DNA of 64,000 bases, from contig JAPVLO010000115.1 in the NCBI GenBank assembly GCA_027257055.1, positions 3,224,001 to 3,288,000 of the forward strand, written 5' to 3'. A model generated the notes under the pieces. That model was not told where the DNA came from and did not search any database. It saw only the letters and a list, made by a program, of their open reading frames with translations. Positions 11,234-22,460 of the stretch are shown in pieces. Each line of letters starts with the position of its first letter. Position 1 is the stretch's first letter. The translations under genes were made by a program, and so were the position numbers. The DNA comes from Cephalopachus bancanus (taxonomy: Eukaryota > Chordata > Mammalia > Primates > Tarsiidae).

Positions 11234-11973
11234 ATGCCAGCCCCCTGGAGACCAGCCTCTCCGACCTTGACTGCACCACCAGCAGCAGCAGCAGCAGCAG
11301 CGACCTGTCCGGCTTCCTCACCGACGAGGAAGACTGTGCCCGGCTCCAGCCGCCCGCCTCTGTCTCGGGGCCGCCCGCGCCGACCCGCAGGGGCGCGCCC
11401 GCTATCTCCGGGACGCCCGAGGCTCCAGGGTCGCAGGACGACGAGCAGGAGCGGCGGCGGCGCCGGGGCCGGGCGCGGGTGCGCTCCGAGGCGCTGCTGC
11501 ACTCGCTGCGCAGGAGCCGGCGCGTCAAGGCCAACGACCGCGAGCGCAACCGCATGCACAACCTCAACGCTGCGCTGGACGCCCTGCGCAGCGTGCTGCC
11601 TTCGTTCCCCGACGACACCAAACTCACCAAGATCGAAACGCTGCGTTTCGCCTACAACTACATCTGGGCTCTGGCCGAGACGCTGCGCCTGGCCGACCAG
11701 GGGTTGCCCGGGGGCGGTGCCCGGGAGCGCCTCCTGCCGCCGCAGTGCGTCCCCTGCCTGCCCGCGCCCCCCAGCCCCGCCAGCGACGCGGAGTCCTGGG
11801 GCTCCGGGGCCGCCGCCTCCCCCTGCGCCGCCGCCGCCTCGCCACTCTCTGACCCCAGCAGCCCCGCCGCCTCCGAAGACTTCACCTACGGCCCGGGCGA
11901 CCCCCTTTTCTCTTTCCCAGGCCTGCCCAAAGACTTGCTCCACACGACGTCCTGTTTCATCCCTTACCACTAG
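11234..11973 (+). CDS. NEUROG1: Neurogenin-1, bHLH proneural transcription factor, with a 1-bp frameshift near the start
   Basis: Neurogenin-1 is a nuclear proneural factor; with an E protein partner such as TCF3 it binds E-boxes and commits progenitors to neuronal fate (cranial sensory ganglia, inner ear, dorsal telencephalon). Seen: an intact frame (codon starts from 11245) encodes an acidic serine-rich N-terminus containing [16 protein letters not shown], an arginine-rich linker, a bHLH at about residues 96-151 (11518-11685; basic motif [12 protein letters not shown], loop FPDDTKL, helix 2 ending WALAETL), a Pro/Ser/Ala-rich C-terminus, and the conserved end CFIPYH. Allowing for one missing base the product is 246 aa, against about 237 in human and 244 in mouse (recalled). 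Start: ATG 11234 has G at -3 and is followed by Met-Pro-Ala-Pro, as in the mouse protein, but the C run at 11241-11245 has five bases where the frame needs six. As read, this ATG opens another frame ending at 12106. The stop TAG is at 11971. Single coding exon. NEUROG2/3 are ruled out by the N- and C-terminal matches. Confidence 0.95.
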
Positions 11974-12648
11974 GCCCTCTGTAGACACCGTCATCTGCCC
12001 TCTCCCCAGTCAACAGGCAATAGGTGGGGCCCCAGCGGCGGTCTCGGGACCCCCGCCTCAGGCGGAGGGGGGAAGCGGGAGCTTTAAAGGGGTGGGGGAT
12101 ACCTGAGCCGCTTGTTAGGTCGCCGCACCCTCGCGGCGGCCGCCTCCTGGTCTGTGTCTCCAGCCCTCGGCCCGGGCCCCTCCAGCCCGCCCCTGGACGG
12201 CCTTTCCTTTTGCACTTTCTGAACTCCACAAAACCTCCTTTGTGGCTGGCTCAGAGCTGACCCCAGCCACCACTTCAGTGTGATTTAGAAAAGGGACAGA
12301 TCAGCCCCTGAAGACGAGGTGAAAAGTCAATTTTACAATTTGTAGAACTCTAATGAAGAAAAACGAGCATGAAAATTCGGTTTGAGCCGGCTGACAATAC
12401 AATGAAAAGGCTTAAAAAGGAGAGACAAGGAGTGGGCTTCATGCATTATGGATTCCGACCCCCACCACTGCAGGCGTGCTCTAGGAAGAGCCCCAGACTC
12501 TTGCTTAGCTATTCAGGCATCGGGCTGGGGAGTATTTTAATTTATTCAAGATGCTTCATTCATATGAAAATGTATTTTTGTACATAAAGAGTTTATTCTA
12601 TTATGAACTATCAAAGTTTACATTTTTGTACTGCAGATGCTTCGTGTA

Positions 12649-12654
12649 AATAAA
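12649..12654 (+). terminator. NEUROG1 polyadenylation signal AATAAA
   Basis: Canonical AATAAA about 680 bases after the stop codon, in an AT-rich tail (GTGTAAATAAAAACTAAG) followed by an A-run at 12662-12673. Nothing comparable lies between the stop and this point, so it is the likely 3' end of the mRNA. Confidence 0.8.
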
Positions 12655-12673
12655 AACTAAGTAAAAAAAAAAA

Positions 12674-14343
12674 GTCGCCACGTTTCTTGCCTAATGTTAA
12701 TGTTTCCGGGGCTTTTCTTGCCTTCCCCTGGGGGTTTAGCCACTAAAGTGAAACACTATCCTGCCCACCTCCAAAACCTCCAGTCCTGTTTTAACAACAT
12801 TCAAAAAATAAAACGCACCCGATTTCCACGAAGAAATGGAGAGAGACAGATGAGGGCATTTTGGATCCATCATTTCCTTTCATCCTGTAAGCACAAGGGC
12901 GATCTTTCAGGCTGCCCATAAGCCAATTAAGACTTTTCAGTGGGGAATTAGCCCCTGATACGCAGCTACCTGTAGAGGTAGGGGTAGTGGGCGAGTCTTT
13001 CTTTTGAGAACTCCACATCAGCTGGCTCTGCGTTTCAAAGAGAGGGGATTAAAAAGATCAATAAAGTGTGACCACTGGTTAGGAAGTCCCAGTGACAGGT
13101 GGGCCTAGGCTAGGCTAGCAGAAGTGTCCACTCTTATAATAGCCTGTTTAGAGGGGGAAATTGATTTGTAAACAATGCCTCCAAATTGTTGGTCCATTGG
13201 GGCTAGGTTTGCCTTGATTGAGAGGTGGTGGGGTAAATTATGCGGTGTGGTGTGATGCCCTGAGTGGGGCATGCAGCTGCCCAAGATTGTGAGCTAGGGT
13301 GCCTGCTCCCCTCCATAAACACTTACACCCACTGTGGCCCACGGGGCAGTGGACAAGCAGGGGGGAACTCGGGTGCTGGCTTACTCAGCCAGTCCTCAGG
13401 GCAATCACCAAAGCTTTCATTTTCTGCCAGAGTAATCAGCTGCCCAAACTCAGTGGGGATCTTTCTGGCTGCAGAGTATTTGACAATTAGCTAGCAACAG
13501 CACAGGCCAGTAGCTGCCTGTGCCTTAAATTTTGAAATGTGGACATTTACAAGAGGTAGTTACTAAAATGCTTTCATTGCAAGCTTCCCAGTTCACAAGT
13601 TACCCTACATTAAGACCAAACCTCCCCCCCCCCATTGGGTGCTCCTTTTCATGAATGTAATTATTTAGTGTCAAGGGGAGAGTGGGAAGTAGGTGGGAAT
13701 GGGTTCAGGAAAATGGTATTCTATAGTGTTAAAGAAATGATATTCACTTATGAGGCACACAGATGCAGAGGGCCAGAGAAAGGCCAGTGTGGCAGCATGT
13801 TCCCCTTGGGGAAGTGTTTTCCCTTCTCACACACATTATCATGGTGAGTTGGATCTACAGATTTATACACGGGGTTCCCCACAGCATCACTAAGCCCAGT
13901 CATGGGCAAGGCACCCTCCTTCAGATAAAAAAGCTACTTTGCAAAAGTTTTTGGAAAGTTAGTGTCTTCTCTAATTGCCCCACAGCAGAAACAAAAAGTC
14001 CTGCAAGAAAAGCTTCAGAAGTTGCAAGGGCTAAGAAAAGAATCGCTTCTGCTAAAAACTCCAAGGAAAATGTCTTGTCTCTAAAATGGCCCAATCCGGG
14101 GCCCTGCTCTATTCTCTGTCTCAGAATTCTTTCTACTATCTTTGCATTTTTCTAGAGCAAAAGGCATAAATGATCTGCATCAGATTTTCTGCTCTTGTGT
14201 ACATGGGATGCTTGGGAGTGACTCTGTCTGGCTTCCTATGGGGTCCATGCCGATCCCCTGGAGAAGAGCAGGTACCTGATGTGATATAAGTGCCCATGTC
14301 TGGGACAATGGAAGAGAACAACAGATTGTGTTATATATAGCAC
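12674..14343. other. Intergenic sequence 3' of NEUROG1, unassigned
   Basis: Downstream flank with no recognisable repeat or gene. Being repeat-poor next to a developmental gene, it may hold 3' regulatory elements, but I see no decisive motif. Confidence 0.4.
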
Positions 14344-14570
14344 TTCCTCTGTGTTCTACGTTCTGCTCTAAACCCACTACACATATTAATTCATTTAATT
14401 TTCACAGCCCATGAGGTTGATCGTACCATTATCTCCATTTTACAGTTGAGGAAAATGAGACAGAGTCAAATAACTTGCCCAAGACCACACAGCTGGTAAG
14501 GCTTGACACTGGGATTTGAACCCAGTTAATCTGGCTCTAGTGTTCCTCCTGCTTCTCAGATCTTCTCTCA
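14344..14570 (-). repeat. MIR SINE
   Basis: TTCATTTAATTTTCACAGCC, CCATTTTACAGTTGAGGAAA, ACTTGCCCAAGACCACACAG and GGGATTTGAACCCAGTTAAT: a nearly complete reverse MIR. Confidence 0.92.
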
Positions 14571-14762
14571 AGGAATAAAAATGAAATACAGCTAAGTAAA
14601 AAGCATCATGAGCCATAAGCTAAGCATTGAGGCCCAGTCAGAAGTATGCTGGATCATAGCAGGAGGAAAGTCCACTGTTGCCACATGAAGCCTTTGGCTC
14701 AATAAGGAAAAGGGCACCTTCACCCCACTCCTCTGACTGAGGTAGGAGAGAACTAGCTCAAC

Positions 14763-14781
14763 TGTGTGTGTGTGTGTGTGT
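14763..14781. repeat. Short (TG)n tract
   Basis: Nine TG units at the T-rich boundary of a reverse-strand Alu. Confidence 0.9.
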
Positions 14782-15249
<468 letters not shown>

Positions 15250-16539
15250 AGAGGGCTGAAGGGTGCGTTCTCTGGCAAAGATCAGAGATGTCAGTTTGCA
15301 AGACCAGCAGAGCTAAGATCCCAGTGGCATCCTCTTGTGAAAAATCAGTCTCTTCACCAATCCACATCTGGCTAGAAAGCCCCACACATCTTACAGGCCT
15401 AGACTTCTTTTGGAAAATATTGTTGGAGTTACTCCAACCTCAGAGTTCAATACCAAAGAGACTAGTGGTTTGTACAAGAAATTTACAAGTTAAAAAAGAA
15501 AAACAAAGAGACTAATGGTGAAGATTTTAACCTAGACATGTTCCTGGCAAGTTTTACCAGATACCTTTAATGTCATAAAACAACAATATGCCCAGGTACA
15601 TCTCACTTTGGGAGCTGTCACTTCCTGAGGAGGCTCAGAACAAGCTCTCTGCTCAGGCACTGAGCTCACCTGCCGCTTACTAGAATGATGGCCAGAAGCC
15701 AGGTGACCCTGGAGGCAGGATGCCAAAACCAGATGTCGGGGTTTCAGATGGCTGAGCTTATGTCATTCTTTCTAGTAGATATCAGATACAAGTACTGGTT
15801 GCTTGCTGAGGTCACACTATTGTTCAGATGAAGCCCACTGTGCCATTGACAGATTGATTGACCTTGGGAGGAAGGGTCAATATTCATCCAGATTATGGCA
15901 AGGTGACCTCAAGTCATTGAGATACAAGCCAAAGATGGGAGCCAGAGTATACCTGCTTTATCAACTCAAACTTCATCTTCACTCTGTCTAAAGACTGCAT
16001 TTGACCCTTAATAATATACTGCTTGGTTCTATTAGGTTAAACTCACCCTGATACAACATGAACACCTACTGCACACCCACTATGTGATCTTGGTAAATTG
16101 TACTATGGTTCACAATTGTTGATTTCTTCCCTACCTTTGCCATACTCTCCTGTGTAGACTGAGATCCTTCTTGTCCCAATGACTGACCTTGGTCATGGGA
16201 CTGGCTCTGGCCAATGGATTATGAGCACACATAAGCTATGCCACATCCAAGCGTAAGCTTTCATTGTATTTGTAAGTTTATCTTTATCTTCACCCCTTCC
16301 TTTCCCAAACCCTGCCTTCTACATGAGGATGGCAGGACTAAGAAAGTGGCCATCACTTCAGCTTGAGCACCAGCTCAGGGTCTACTTCTAGGAGAGCCAA
16401 AAAAACAAGATAGGCCACATCTTAATTCAATTCATAGCCTTCTCCTCAAAGAAATCTGATAAAGACATACTATACCAAAAACTACACCTGACTCCGCCTA
16501 GAACTAAATCCAGATGCCTTGACTTGTACACCCACCTAA
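15250..16539. other. Intergenic, mostly unassigned
   Basis: No gene. About 16135-16300 (GTGTAGACTGAGATCCTTCT, CTGGCTCTGGCCAATGGATT) looks like an old LTR or DNA-transposon fragment also hinted at near 60260-60340, family not identified. Confidence 0.35.
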
Positions 16540-16900
16540 TCCTTCCATATCGCTGAAACTTGGACCACAAGGGGCTTCTCATTATCCTCTAAACATAGCA
16601 GGGCCTTCCATGGCTCAGTGTCTTCTACTCCTCTGTCTCCTATCTGACTATCACTAACTCCTCAATCATCCTTCAAGCTGCAGCTCCAATGGCAACTCCT
16701 CTGTGAAGCCATCTCAAACACCCTAGGCAGACTAAATCACTCCATTCTCCTCTGGGCTCCTGTCATACTCAGGTCACCCTCTTGATTATTGCACATGTCA
16801 GTTTTGAGGGACTTCAGACTTTTTAAGCTCAAGAGACAAGTTCAAGTCTTCTATGTATCCCCAGAGCTTATACAGTATTATTCATCTGATGCGTTGGTGC
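16540..16900 (+). repeat. L2 LINE 3' fragment
   Basis: CTTCAAGCTGCAGCTCCAATGGCAACTCCTCTGTGAAGCCATCTC spans 16671-16715, followed by CTCTGGGCTCCTGTCATACTC and TATGTATCCCCAGAGCTTATACAG, all L2-like. Confidence 0.75.
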
Positions 16901-17169
16901 AGTTCACAACTTGACTGGAGGGAGAATCACAGAAGTGGCAGATTTGAAGGAGGTTCAAGCCAAAGAGAGATAAGTTGACTTTGTTCAATCTTTCACCTGG
17001 TCCCAGCCATGTTTCCTGCAGGGAGAAGGTCATAACCCTGCAAGCAGACAGCACTGGAGGAATGGGATGAAGGTGTAGGAGAGAAGTTAAGGCATCAACT
17101 CAGGAAGACAGCCAAGAGAACTGATCACTTCACTTTTGTTTCAACCACTGTCAACCCAGAGATGCCCAA

Positions 17170-17310
17170 AGTTATCATACATTAGAGTCATCCAGAAAGT
17201 CTTTCTTCAAAAAACGTAGATGCCTGATCCTCATTCCAAACATTTCCCTTCAAAGTATCTTGTGAAGCCCAGGCATACGCATTCTTTTAAAAGTTGCAAA
17301 GAAGGTTAAT
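17170..17310 (+). repeat. hAT-Charlie (MER5-like) DNA transposon fragment
   Basis: CATTAGAGTCATCCAGAAAG, GATGCCTGATCCTCATTCCA and GAAGCCCAGGCATACGCATT correspond to MER5-type interior sequence. Confidence 0.6.
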
Positions 17311-18339
17311 ATGCACAGCCACAAGTGAGACCTTGCAGGCTTGTAAAGCATTGTGCTTCCCACAAAGTCAGTCCACTCCCCAAGTAACTCCAATAGAGTT
17401 GGAGTCCAGGGGTGTATGGACTTGGAGAGACTCCCTCATCAACAAATTTTCCTCATATGTTCATGGTAGACACATGAAGGGACAGACCTGACCCTTGCTC
17501 CCTTCAGAGTTCCCAGCATTTCAACAGGGCTAATAGCAAGCATGGAGCCAATAGTAAGCCTCACTGTTTTTCAGTGATTCACAATTGCTCCAAGTAATTA
17601 AAGTGATAGTAGGACCTTGACCTTTCAGGTAAAATGTAGGAAGTGACAAAGAACATCATTCCTACTCTAAAAATGATTTAAAAAGCCAGATAATGTACAA
17701 CATCATAACTTTTCTGGAGCCCACCAGAGATCTGAGATCACATGGTAATTAAATTGCAAAGATGAGAAAGCCCCTCTAGGAGAGACAGGATATGTGAACT
17801 TTTTTACCATGGGCAAAGCACAAAAGAAAGAGGTGGCTTAAGGGAAGTAAAAAAAAAAAAAAGCTAAAATTGTAATAAAGTCTTAAAAGCCAAGTATGGG
17901 CTTGGATGTCATTTTGGAATAGGGGAGTTTACACCTACTTGCAAGCTCTTATCCATGGGCTTCCACCAGGTACTCACAAGAAAGATATGGCCAGAGCAGA
18001 AGAGTAGAGGGACTTCCCTTGGTGGCAAAGGTGTTCTGAAGGTGATTTCTGCTTAGGAATAGGTGCAAGCTCCACTCACTTTCCCAGACTTAAAGCAGAA
18101 GCATAAAGCCACTGAAGAAGGGACACTATCTTCCCTAGAACACAAGCAAATATCATTTCTTCTGGAGAGGAATAAAATAAAATCCACCTGCTTCTGGTAG
18201 GAAACCATCCCAGCCTCAGGACAAAGGCAATGATTGATTACTGCTAGAGGAAAAGTAGAAGCAAACACCCTATTTCCTGGGGGGAAGGGCCAGGATTTTA
18301 TAACAATACTAAAGAAAGAGTCTAATTAAAAAGTACTAA
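17311..18339. other. Intergenic, unassigned
   Basis: No gene, RNA or clear repeat recognised; an A-run at about 17849-17862 is the only simple-sequence feature. Confidence 0.4.
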
Positions 18340-19245
18340 TTAAAATGTGGTAAGTAAACTAGAATATCAGACAAAAAAATTTTCTTTGATAGGCTCATCA
18401 GTGACATGGAACGCTGAGGAAAGACTCAGTAACTTTGAAATAGGTCTACATATTATAGCTATACTGAAACACAAAGGAAAAAGAATGGGGGGGTCACAGA
18501 ACACAACACCATTGAATTACTATTGGAAAATAAATGTAACTGGAGTCCCAGAAGAAGAAAGAAGGGACAAAGCAAAAGAAATATTTGAAGACGTAATGAT
18601 TCAGAATTTTCCTAAAATAATGAAAGACTTCACAGCAAAGATTTTAAAATCTCAGAGAAGCTCCAAGCAGAGTAAGTTTATGCATATGCTTGTAATCCTG
18701 GGAGACTGAGGTGGGAGGATTGCTTGATCCCAGGAGTTAGAGGCTACAGTGAGCTATGATCATACCAATGCATTCCAGCCTGGGTAACAGAGAGAGACCT
18801 TGCCTCTAAACAACAACAACAAAAATCAACCAACAAAACAAAAAACCTAGACACATTATAGTCTAACTGGTGAAAACCAAAGATTAAAAAAAAACCTTAA
18901 AGATAGCCAAATATAAAAAAGAAATACACACTGCATACAAATGAATAAAAATAAGAAATACAACATTTTTATTATCAGTAATTATAAAAGCCAAAAGAAA
19001 ATAGAGTAATACCATAATGTGCTGGAAAAACAGAATGTCAACCCAGAATTCTATACCCACAAAAAGAAAGGCAAACCTTTGTAAATGAAGACCTTTTTTC
19101 AGACAAACAAAAGCAGTGAAAATTCATTGCCAGTAGACCAATGCTACAATAATTGGCATCTTCCTAAGCAGAGAAGTGAGAGACACTTATAATGAAAACC
19201 GCAAAACACTGCTCAAAGAAATCAAAGATACAAGCAAATGGAAAA
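18340..19245 (+). mobile_element. Old L1 (L1M-type) 5' region, broken
   Basis: 18532-18640 encodes NVTGVPEEERRDKAKEIFED, an L1 5'-region peptide, and 18850-19150 carries TGTCAACCCAGAATTCTATACC and related L1M 5' sequence. Split by an Alu monomer at 18690. No intact frame remains; L1 is a human-genome-type retrotransposon, not functional here. Confidence 0.75.
18690..18832 (+). repeat. Alu monomer (FLAM-like)
   Basis: GTAATCCTGGGAGACTGAGG, GAGGATTGCTTGATCCCAGG, CATTCCAGCCTGGGTAACAG and a tail AACAACAACAACAAAAATC. A single arm, inserted in old L1 5' sequence. Confidence 0.8.
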
Positions 19246-19251
19246 ATATTT

Positions 19252-19545
19252 CAGCCGGGCTCAGTGGCTCAGCCTGTAATCCTACACTCTGGGAGGCTGA
19301 GGTGAGTGGATTGCCTGAGCCCGTGGGTTCGAGACCCACCTGGGCAACTTAGCGAGACCTCATCTCTACAATAAATCAAAAAAATTAGCCGGGCATGGTA
19401 GCATGTGCCTGTAGTTCCAGCTACTTGGAAGGCTGAGGCGGAAGGATCACCGGAGCCCAGCAGGTCGAGGCTGCAGTGGCCGGGAGTGGCCACTGCACTC
19501 CAGTCTGGGTGACAGAGTGCAACTCAAAAAAAAAAAAAGAAAGAA
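19252..19545 (+). repeat. Alu, full-length, strepsirrhine-like
   Basis: Starts GCCGGGCTCAGTGGCTCAGC, middle CTCTACAATAAATCAAAAAA, right arm GCCCAGCAGGTCGAGGCTGC, tail A-run. It separates old L1 5' sequence from the younger L1 3' end. Confidence 0.9.
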
Positions 19546-19549
19546 AAAT

Positions 19550-21187
19550 ATTCCATGCTCATAGATTAGAAGAATCAATATTGTTAAGATGACCATCCTA
19601 CCCAAAGCAATCTTCAGATTCAATGCAATACCCATCAAATCACCAACATCATTCTTCTCAGACCTGGAAACAACAATACAGAAATTCATATGAAAACAAA
19701 CAAAAAAACACAAACAGCCAAAACAATCATCAGCAAACAAACAAACAAAAGAAACAAAGCAGGTAGAATCACCCTTCCAGACTTTAAACTGTATTATAAG
19801 CCTGCAATAATAAAAACAGCCTGGTATTGGCACAAGAACAGGCATATAGACCAATGGAACAGGGTAGAGACTCCAGAAGCAAAACTTTAATTTCTCAACC
19901 AACTCATCTTTGACAAAGCCATCAACAACCACCACTGGGGAGAGGAGAGCCTGTTTAGGAAATGGTGCTGGGAAAACTGGCTGATCATATGAAGAAGAAT
20001 GAAACAGGGCCCCTATCTATCACCATACACAAAAATCAACTCTAAATGGATCAAAGGCCTAAATGTAAAGCCTCAAACTATAAACATCTTAGAAGAAAAT
20101 TCAGGAGATACCCTTCTGCACACTGGAATAGGCAACCAATTCTTGATCATAACCCCAAAAGCATATGCCATAAAAGATTACACAGAAAAGTGGGACCTCA
20201 TCAAACTGAAAAGCTTTTGCAAAGCAAAAGAAACCATCAAGAGAACAGGGAGAAAGTCCACAGAATGGGAAAAAATGTTTGCTAACTGTATATCTGACAA
20301 AGGTCTAACATCCCAGATCTACAAGGAACTCAAATGAGTCAGAAAAACAAACAAACAAAAAAAGTGGGTGAAAGACATGAATAGACACTTTTCAAAAGAA
20401 GACATACAAACAGCCAACAGATACATGAAAAAATACTCAGCCTCACTAATCATCAGAGAGAGGCAAATCAAAACCACACTGAAATACTACCTAACTCCAG
20501 TAAGAATGACCATCATTAAAACATCAAAAAACAACAGATGCTGGTGAGGATGCAGAGAAAAGGCAATGCTTCTACACTGTTGGTGGGAGTGCAAACTAGT
20601 TCAACCTCTATGGAAAACTGTGGCAATTTTTAAAAGAAGCAGAAATTGAACTTCCATACAACCCAGCAATCACCCTTCTGGGAATATTCCCAGAGAAATT
20701 CAAATCATTCTACAAAAAAGATACCTGCACACACGTTTATTGCAGCACTATTCACAATAGCAAAAATATGGAACCAGCCCTGCTGTCCACTGAAAGTGGA
20801 CTGGATAAAAATAAGGTGGTACATATACACAATGGAATATTACACAACCATAAAAAAGGACAAAAGTATGGACTTTGCAGCAACTTGGATGGATTTAGAG
20901 ACTATCATACTCAGTGACCTATCTCAAAAACAAAGAATTGATACCACACATTCTCACTCATAAGTGGGTCCTGAACGTTTATCACAATACTACAAGAGAG
21001 GGATGGGAAGTAGAGGGACACTGCCAGGGGAGGAAGGAAGGGAGTCACATAACCTCACTAAGGGTACCTGGTCCTAAAACAGGGGAAGTGAGGACCAGTG
21101 GGAGGTCCAAACTTCATCTACACATAGACCAATTATGCAATTATGTACCTAATCCGAACTTGTACCCAACATCTTTAAAATAAAGTG
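19550..21187 (+). mobile_element. L1 LINE, 5'-truncated, 3' end of ORF2 and 3' UTR
   Basis: Fragments of L1 ORF2p C-terminal region follow in order: [20 protein letters not shown] with DQWNR (about 19765-19860), [20 protein letters not shown] and [16 protein letters not shown] (19999-20337), then FIAALFTIAKIWNQP and YIYTMEYYTTIKKDKSMDFA (20700-20890). The 3' UTR ends TTTAAAATAAAG at about 21175. Stops and frameshifts break it. The reverse transcriptase and endonuclease domains are upstream of the truncation. Confidence 0.92.
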
Positions 21188-21242
21188 GGGGATAAAAAGA
21201 AAAGATCTTGGGGAGGAAGGAACTTTGTGATATTGTTAAATG

Positions 21243-21592
21243 CAGAGGGTGCCAAAAATGTATACATTTCAAGAAAGAAAAAAACTGTATTGACATTGTA
21301 ATACTCAATATATACCAATAATAAAAGATGAATACAAGTCACATTTGACTTCTGCAATTACAAGAAATGCTTAAGGTGGTGACCATCAGCATCCATCACT
21401 TCTGATTATGGTGAACATCTCTTAAAATGTGTATACAATTGGCGGTAGTGGGAAACTGCCAGGGGAGGGGGGCACACCTCATCAACAAGGGTACCTGCAT
21501 AATAAACATTTGTATACCTAATCCTGAATTGCATCCCACATACTTAAAATAAAAAATTTTTAAAATATGTATACATTTTTTGGTACCCCTGG
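21243..21592. mobile_element. Short inverted-repeat element interrupted by an L1 tail
   Basis: Left end CAGAGGGTGCCAAAAATGTATACA and the inverse of the right end, CAGGGGTACCAAAAAATGTATACA, match as terminal inverted repeats. The interior TGACATTGTAATACTCAATA... looks like a mariner/Tc1-type nonautonomous element. An L1 3' tail occupies about 21437-21560 inside it. Target-site TA dinucleotides are not clean, so the superfamily is tentative. Confidence 0.6.
21437..21562 (+). mobile_element. Short L1 3'-tail insertion
   Basis: GGAAACTGCCAGGGGAGGGG to TGTATACCTAATCCTGAATTGCATCCCACATACTTAAAATAAA (21508-21552 region) parallels the 3' UTR of the L1 ending at 21187. A severely 5'-truncated copy. Confidence 0.7.
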
Positions 21593-21620
21593 TATATATT
21601 TAGTCTTTGTTCACTTTTCC

Positions 21621-22370
21621 TGACATATAACTCCTAAAACTCTTGGAATCTCCAGAGAGATAAAAGTATCTTTTGCATGCTAATGAGATGACTGATGCAA
21701 GGGTCCAGGTAGGGACTGGTCACTTGGTCACAGAAAGACCCAGACATGAATAGAGGGTTGGGACTTTCAGCCTCACCCACCAACCCCTGGGGAGGGGAGA
21801 GGGGTTGAGTTGATCACCAATGGCCAATAACGTCATAGATAATGCCTATGTAATAAAGCCTATATAAAAAAACAAAAGGACAGGGTATGGATGAGCTTCT
21901 GGTTAGCTGAACACATGGGGTTCCTGGAGGGTGGTGCACCCAGAGAGAACTTGGAAGCTCTGCACCCCTTCTTCCATACCTGACTGGATACATTTTTTCC
22001 ATCTGGCTGTTCACCTGTATTCTTTGTAAAATCCTTTATAATAAACCAGTCAACTTAATTAAGGTGTTTTCTTGAGTCTTGTGAGCTGCTTTAGCAAAGA
22101 GGGAGTCATGAAAACCTTGATTTACAGTCAGTCAGTCAGAATTACAGGCCACAACCTGTGTTTGTGAATGGTGTCTGAAGTAGGGATAGTCTAGTGGGGC
22201 TGATCCCTCAACCTGTGAGATCTCCAGGTAGATAGTGCCAGAATTGAATTGAATTAGAGGTCACCCAGCTGGTGTCCACTGGAGAATCTGCGGCAGAATC
22301 AGCTGCTAGAGAAATCCCTACTCACATTTTTGGTGACCAGAGCTGAAGTGTTGTACTGAGTGCTTGTGTG
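21621..22370 (+). mobile_element. Solitary LTR, ERV1-like endogenous retrovirus
   Basis: About 750 bp with LTR architecture: TG start at 21621, promoter/poly(A) zone with AATAAAGCCTATATAAAAA near 21853, a second AATAAACC near 22042, and a run of sequence (CAACCTGTGAGATCTCCAGG, CACCCAGCTGGTGTCCACTG) that I recall from a human ERV1-type LTR. No gag/pol/env frames are present, so this is a solo LTR. Ends are approximate; the 3' end was obscured by an A/T-rich junction. Confidence 0.65.
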
Positions 22371-22377
22371 AAAAAAA

Positions 22378-22418
22378 AAATTTTTTTTAGATTAGAAAAT
22401 ATAGTTTATTCAAAAACT

Positions 22419-22460
<42 letters not shown>

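Larger units (their letters stand above)
10540..12200. promoter_or_regulatory. CpG island spanning NEUROG1 promoter and coding exon
   Basis: GC-rich, CpG-dense sequence begins abruptly at the end of a MIR fragment and continues through the coding exon into the proximal 3' UTR. CpG islands covering the whole body of small single-exon developmental regulators are typical, and are usually Polycomb targets when the gene is silent (known biology, not seen here). Confidence 0.85.
10955..12672 (+). other. NEUROG1: Probable NEUROG1 transcript extent (single exon)
   Basis: Inferred transcript: start about 25-30 bases after the TATA-like TACTTAAGG at 10930-10938, end shortly after the AATAAA at 12649-12654. 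This gives a GC-rich 5' UTR of about 270 bases and a 3' UTR of about 700 bases that turns AT-rich towards its end. The start is an estimate, since no cap-site data are available. The 5' UTR holds a strong-looking splice donor, GTAAGT at 11144-11149, but the human gene is intronless as far as I recall. Confidence 0.6.

Noticed and set aside
11041..11994. 317-codon antisense open frame across NEUROG1
   Set aside because: It is a shadow of the GC-rich coding exon: Gly/Arg-rich, no family resemblance, and fully explained by third-position GC in the sense gene.
19690..20963. Possible functional L1 ORF2
   Set aside because: Only C-terminal fragments in shifted frames remain; endonuclease and reverse transcriptase regions are absent.
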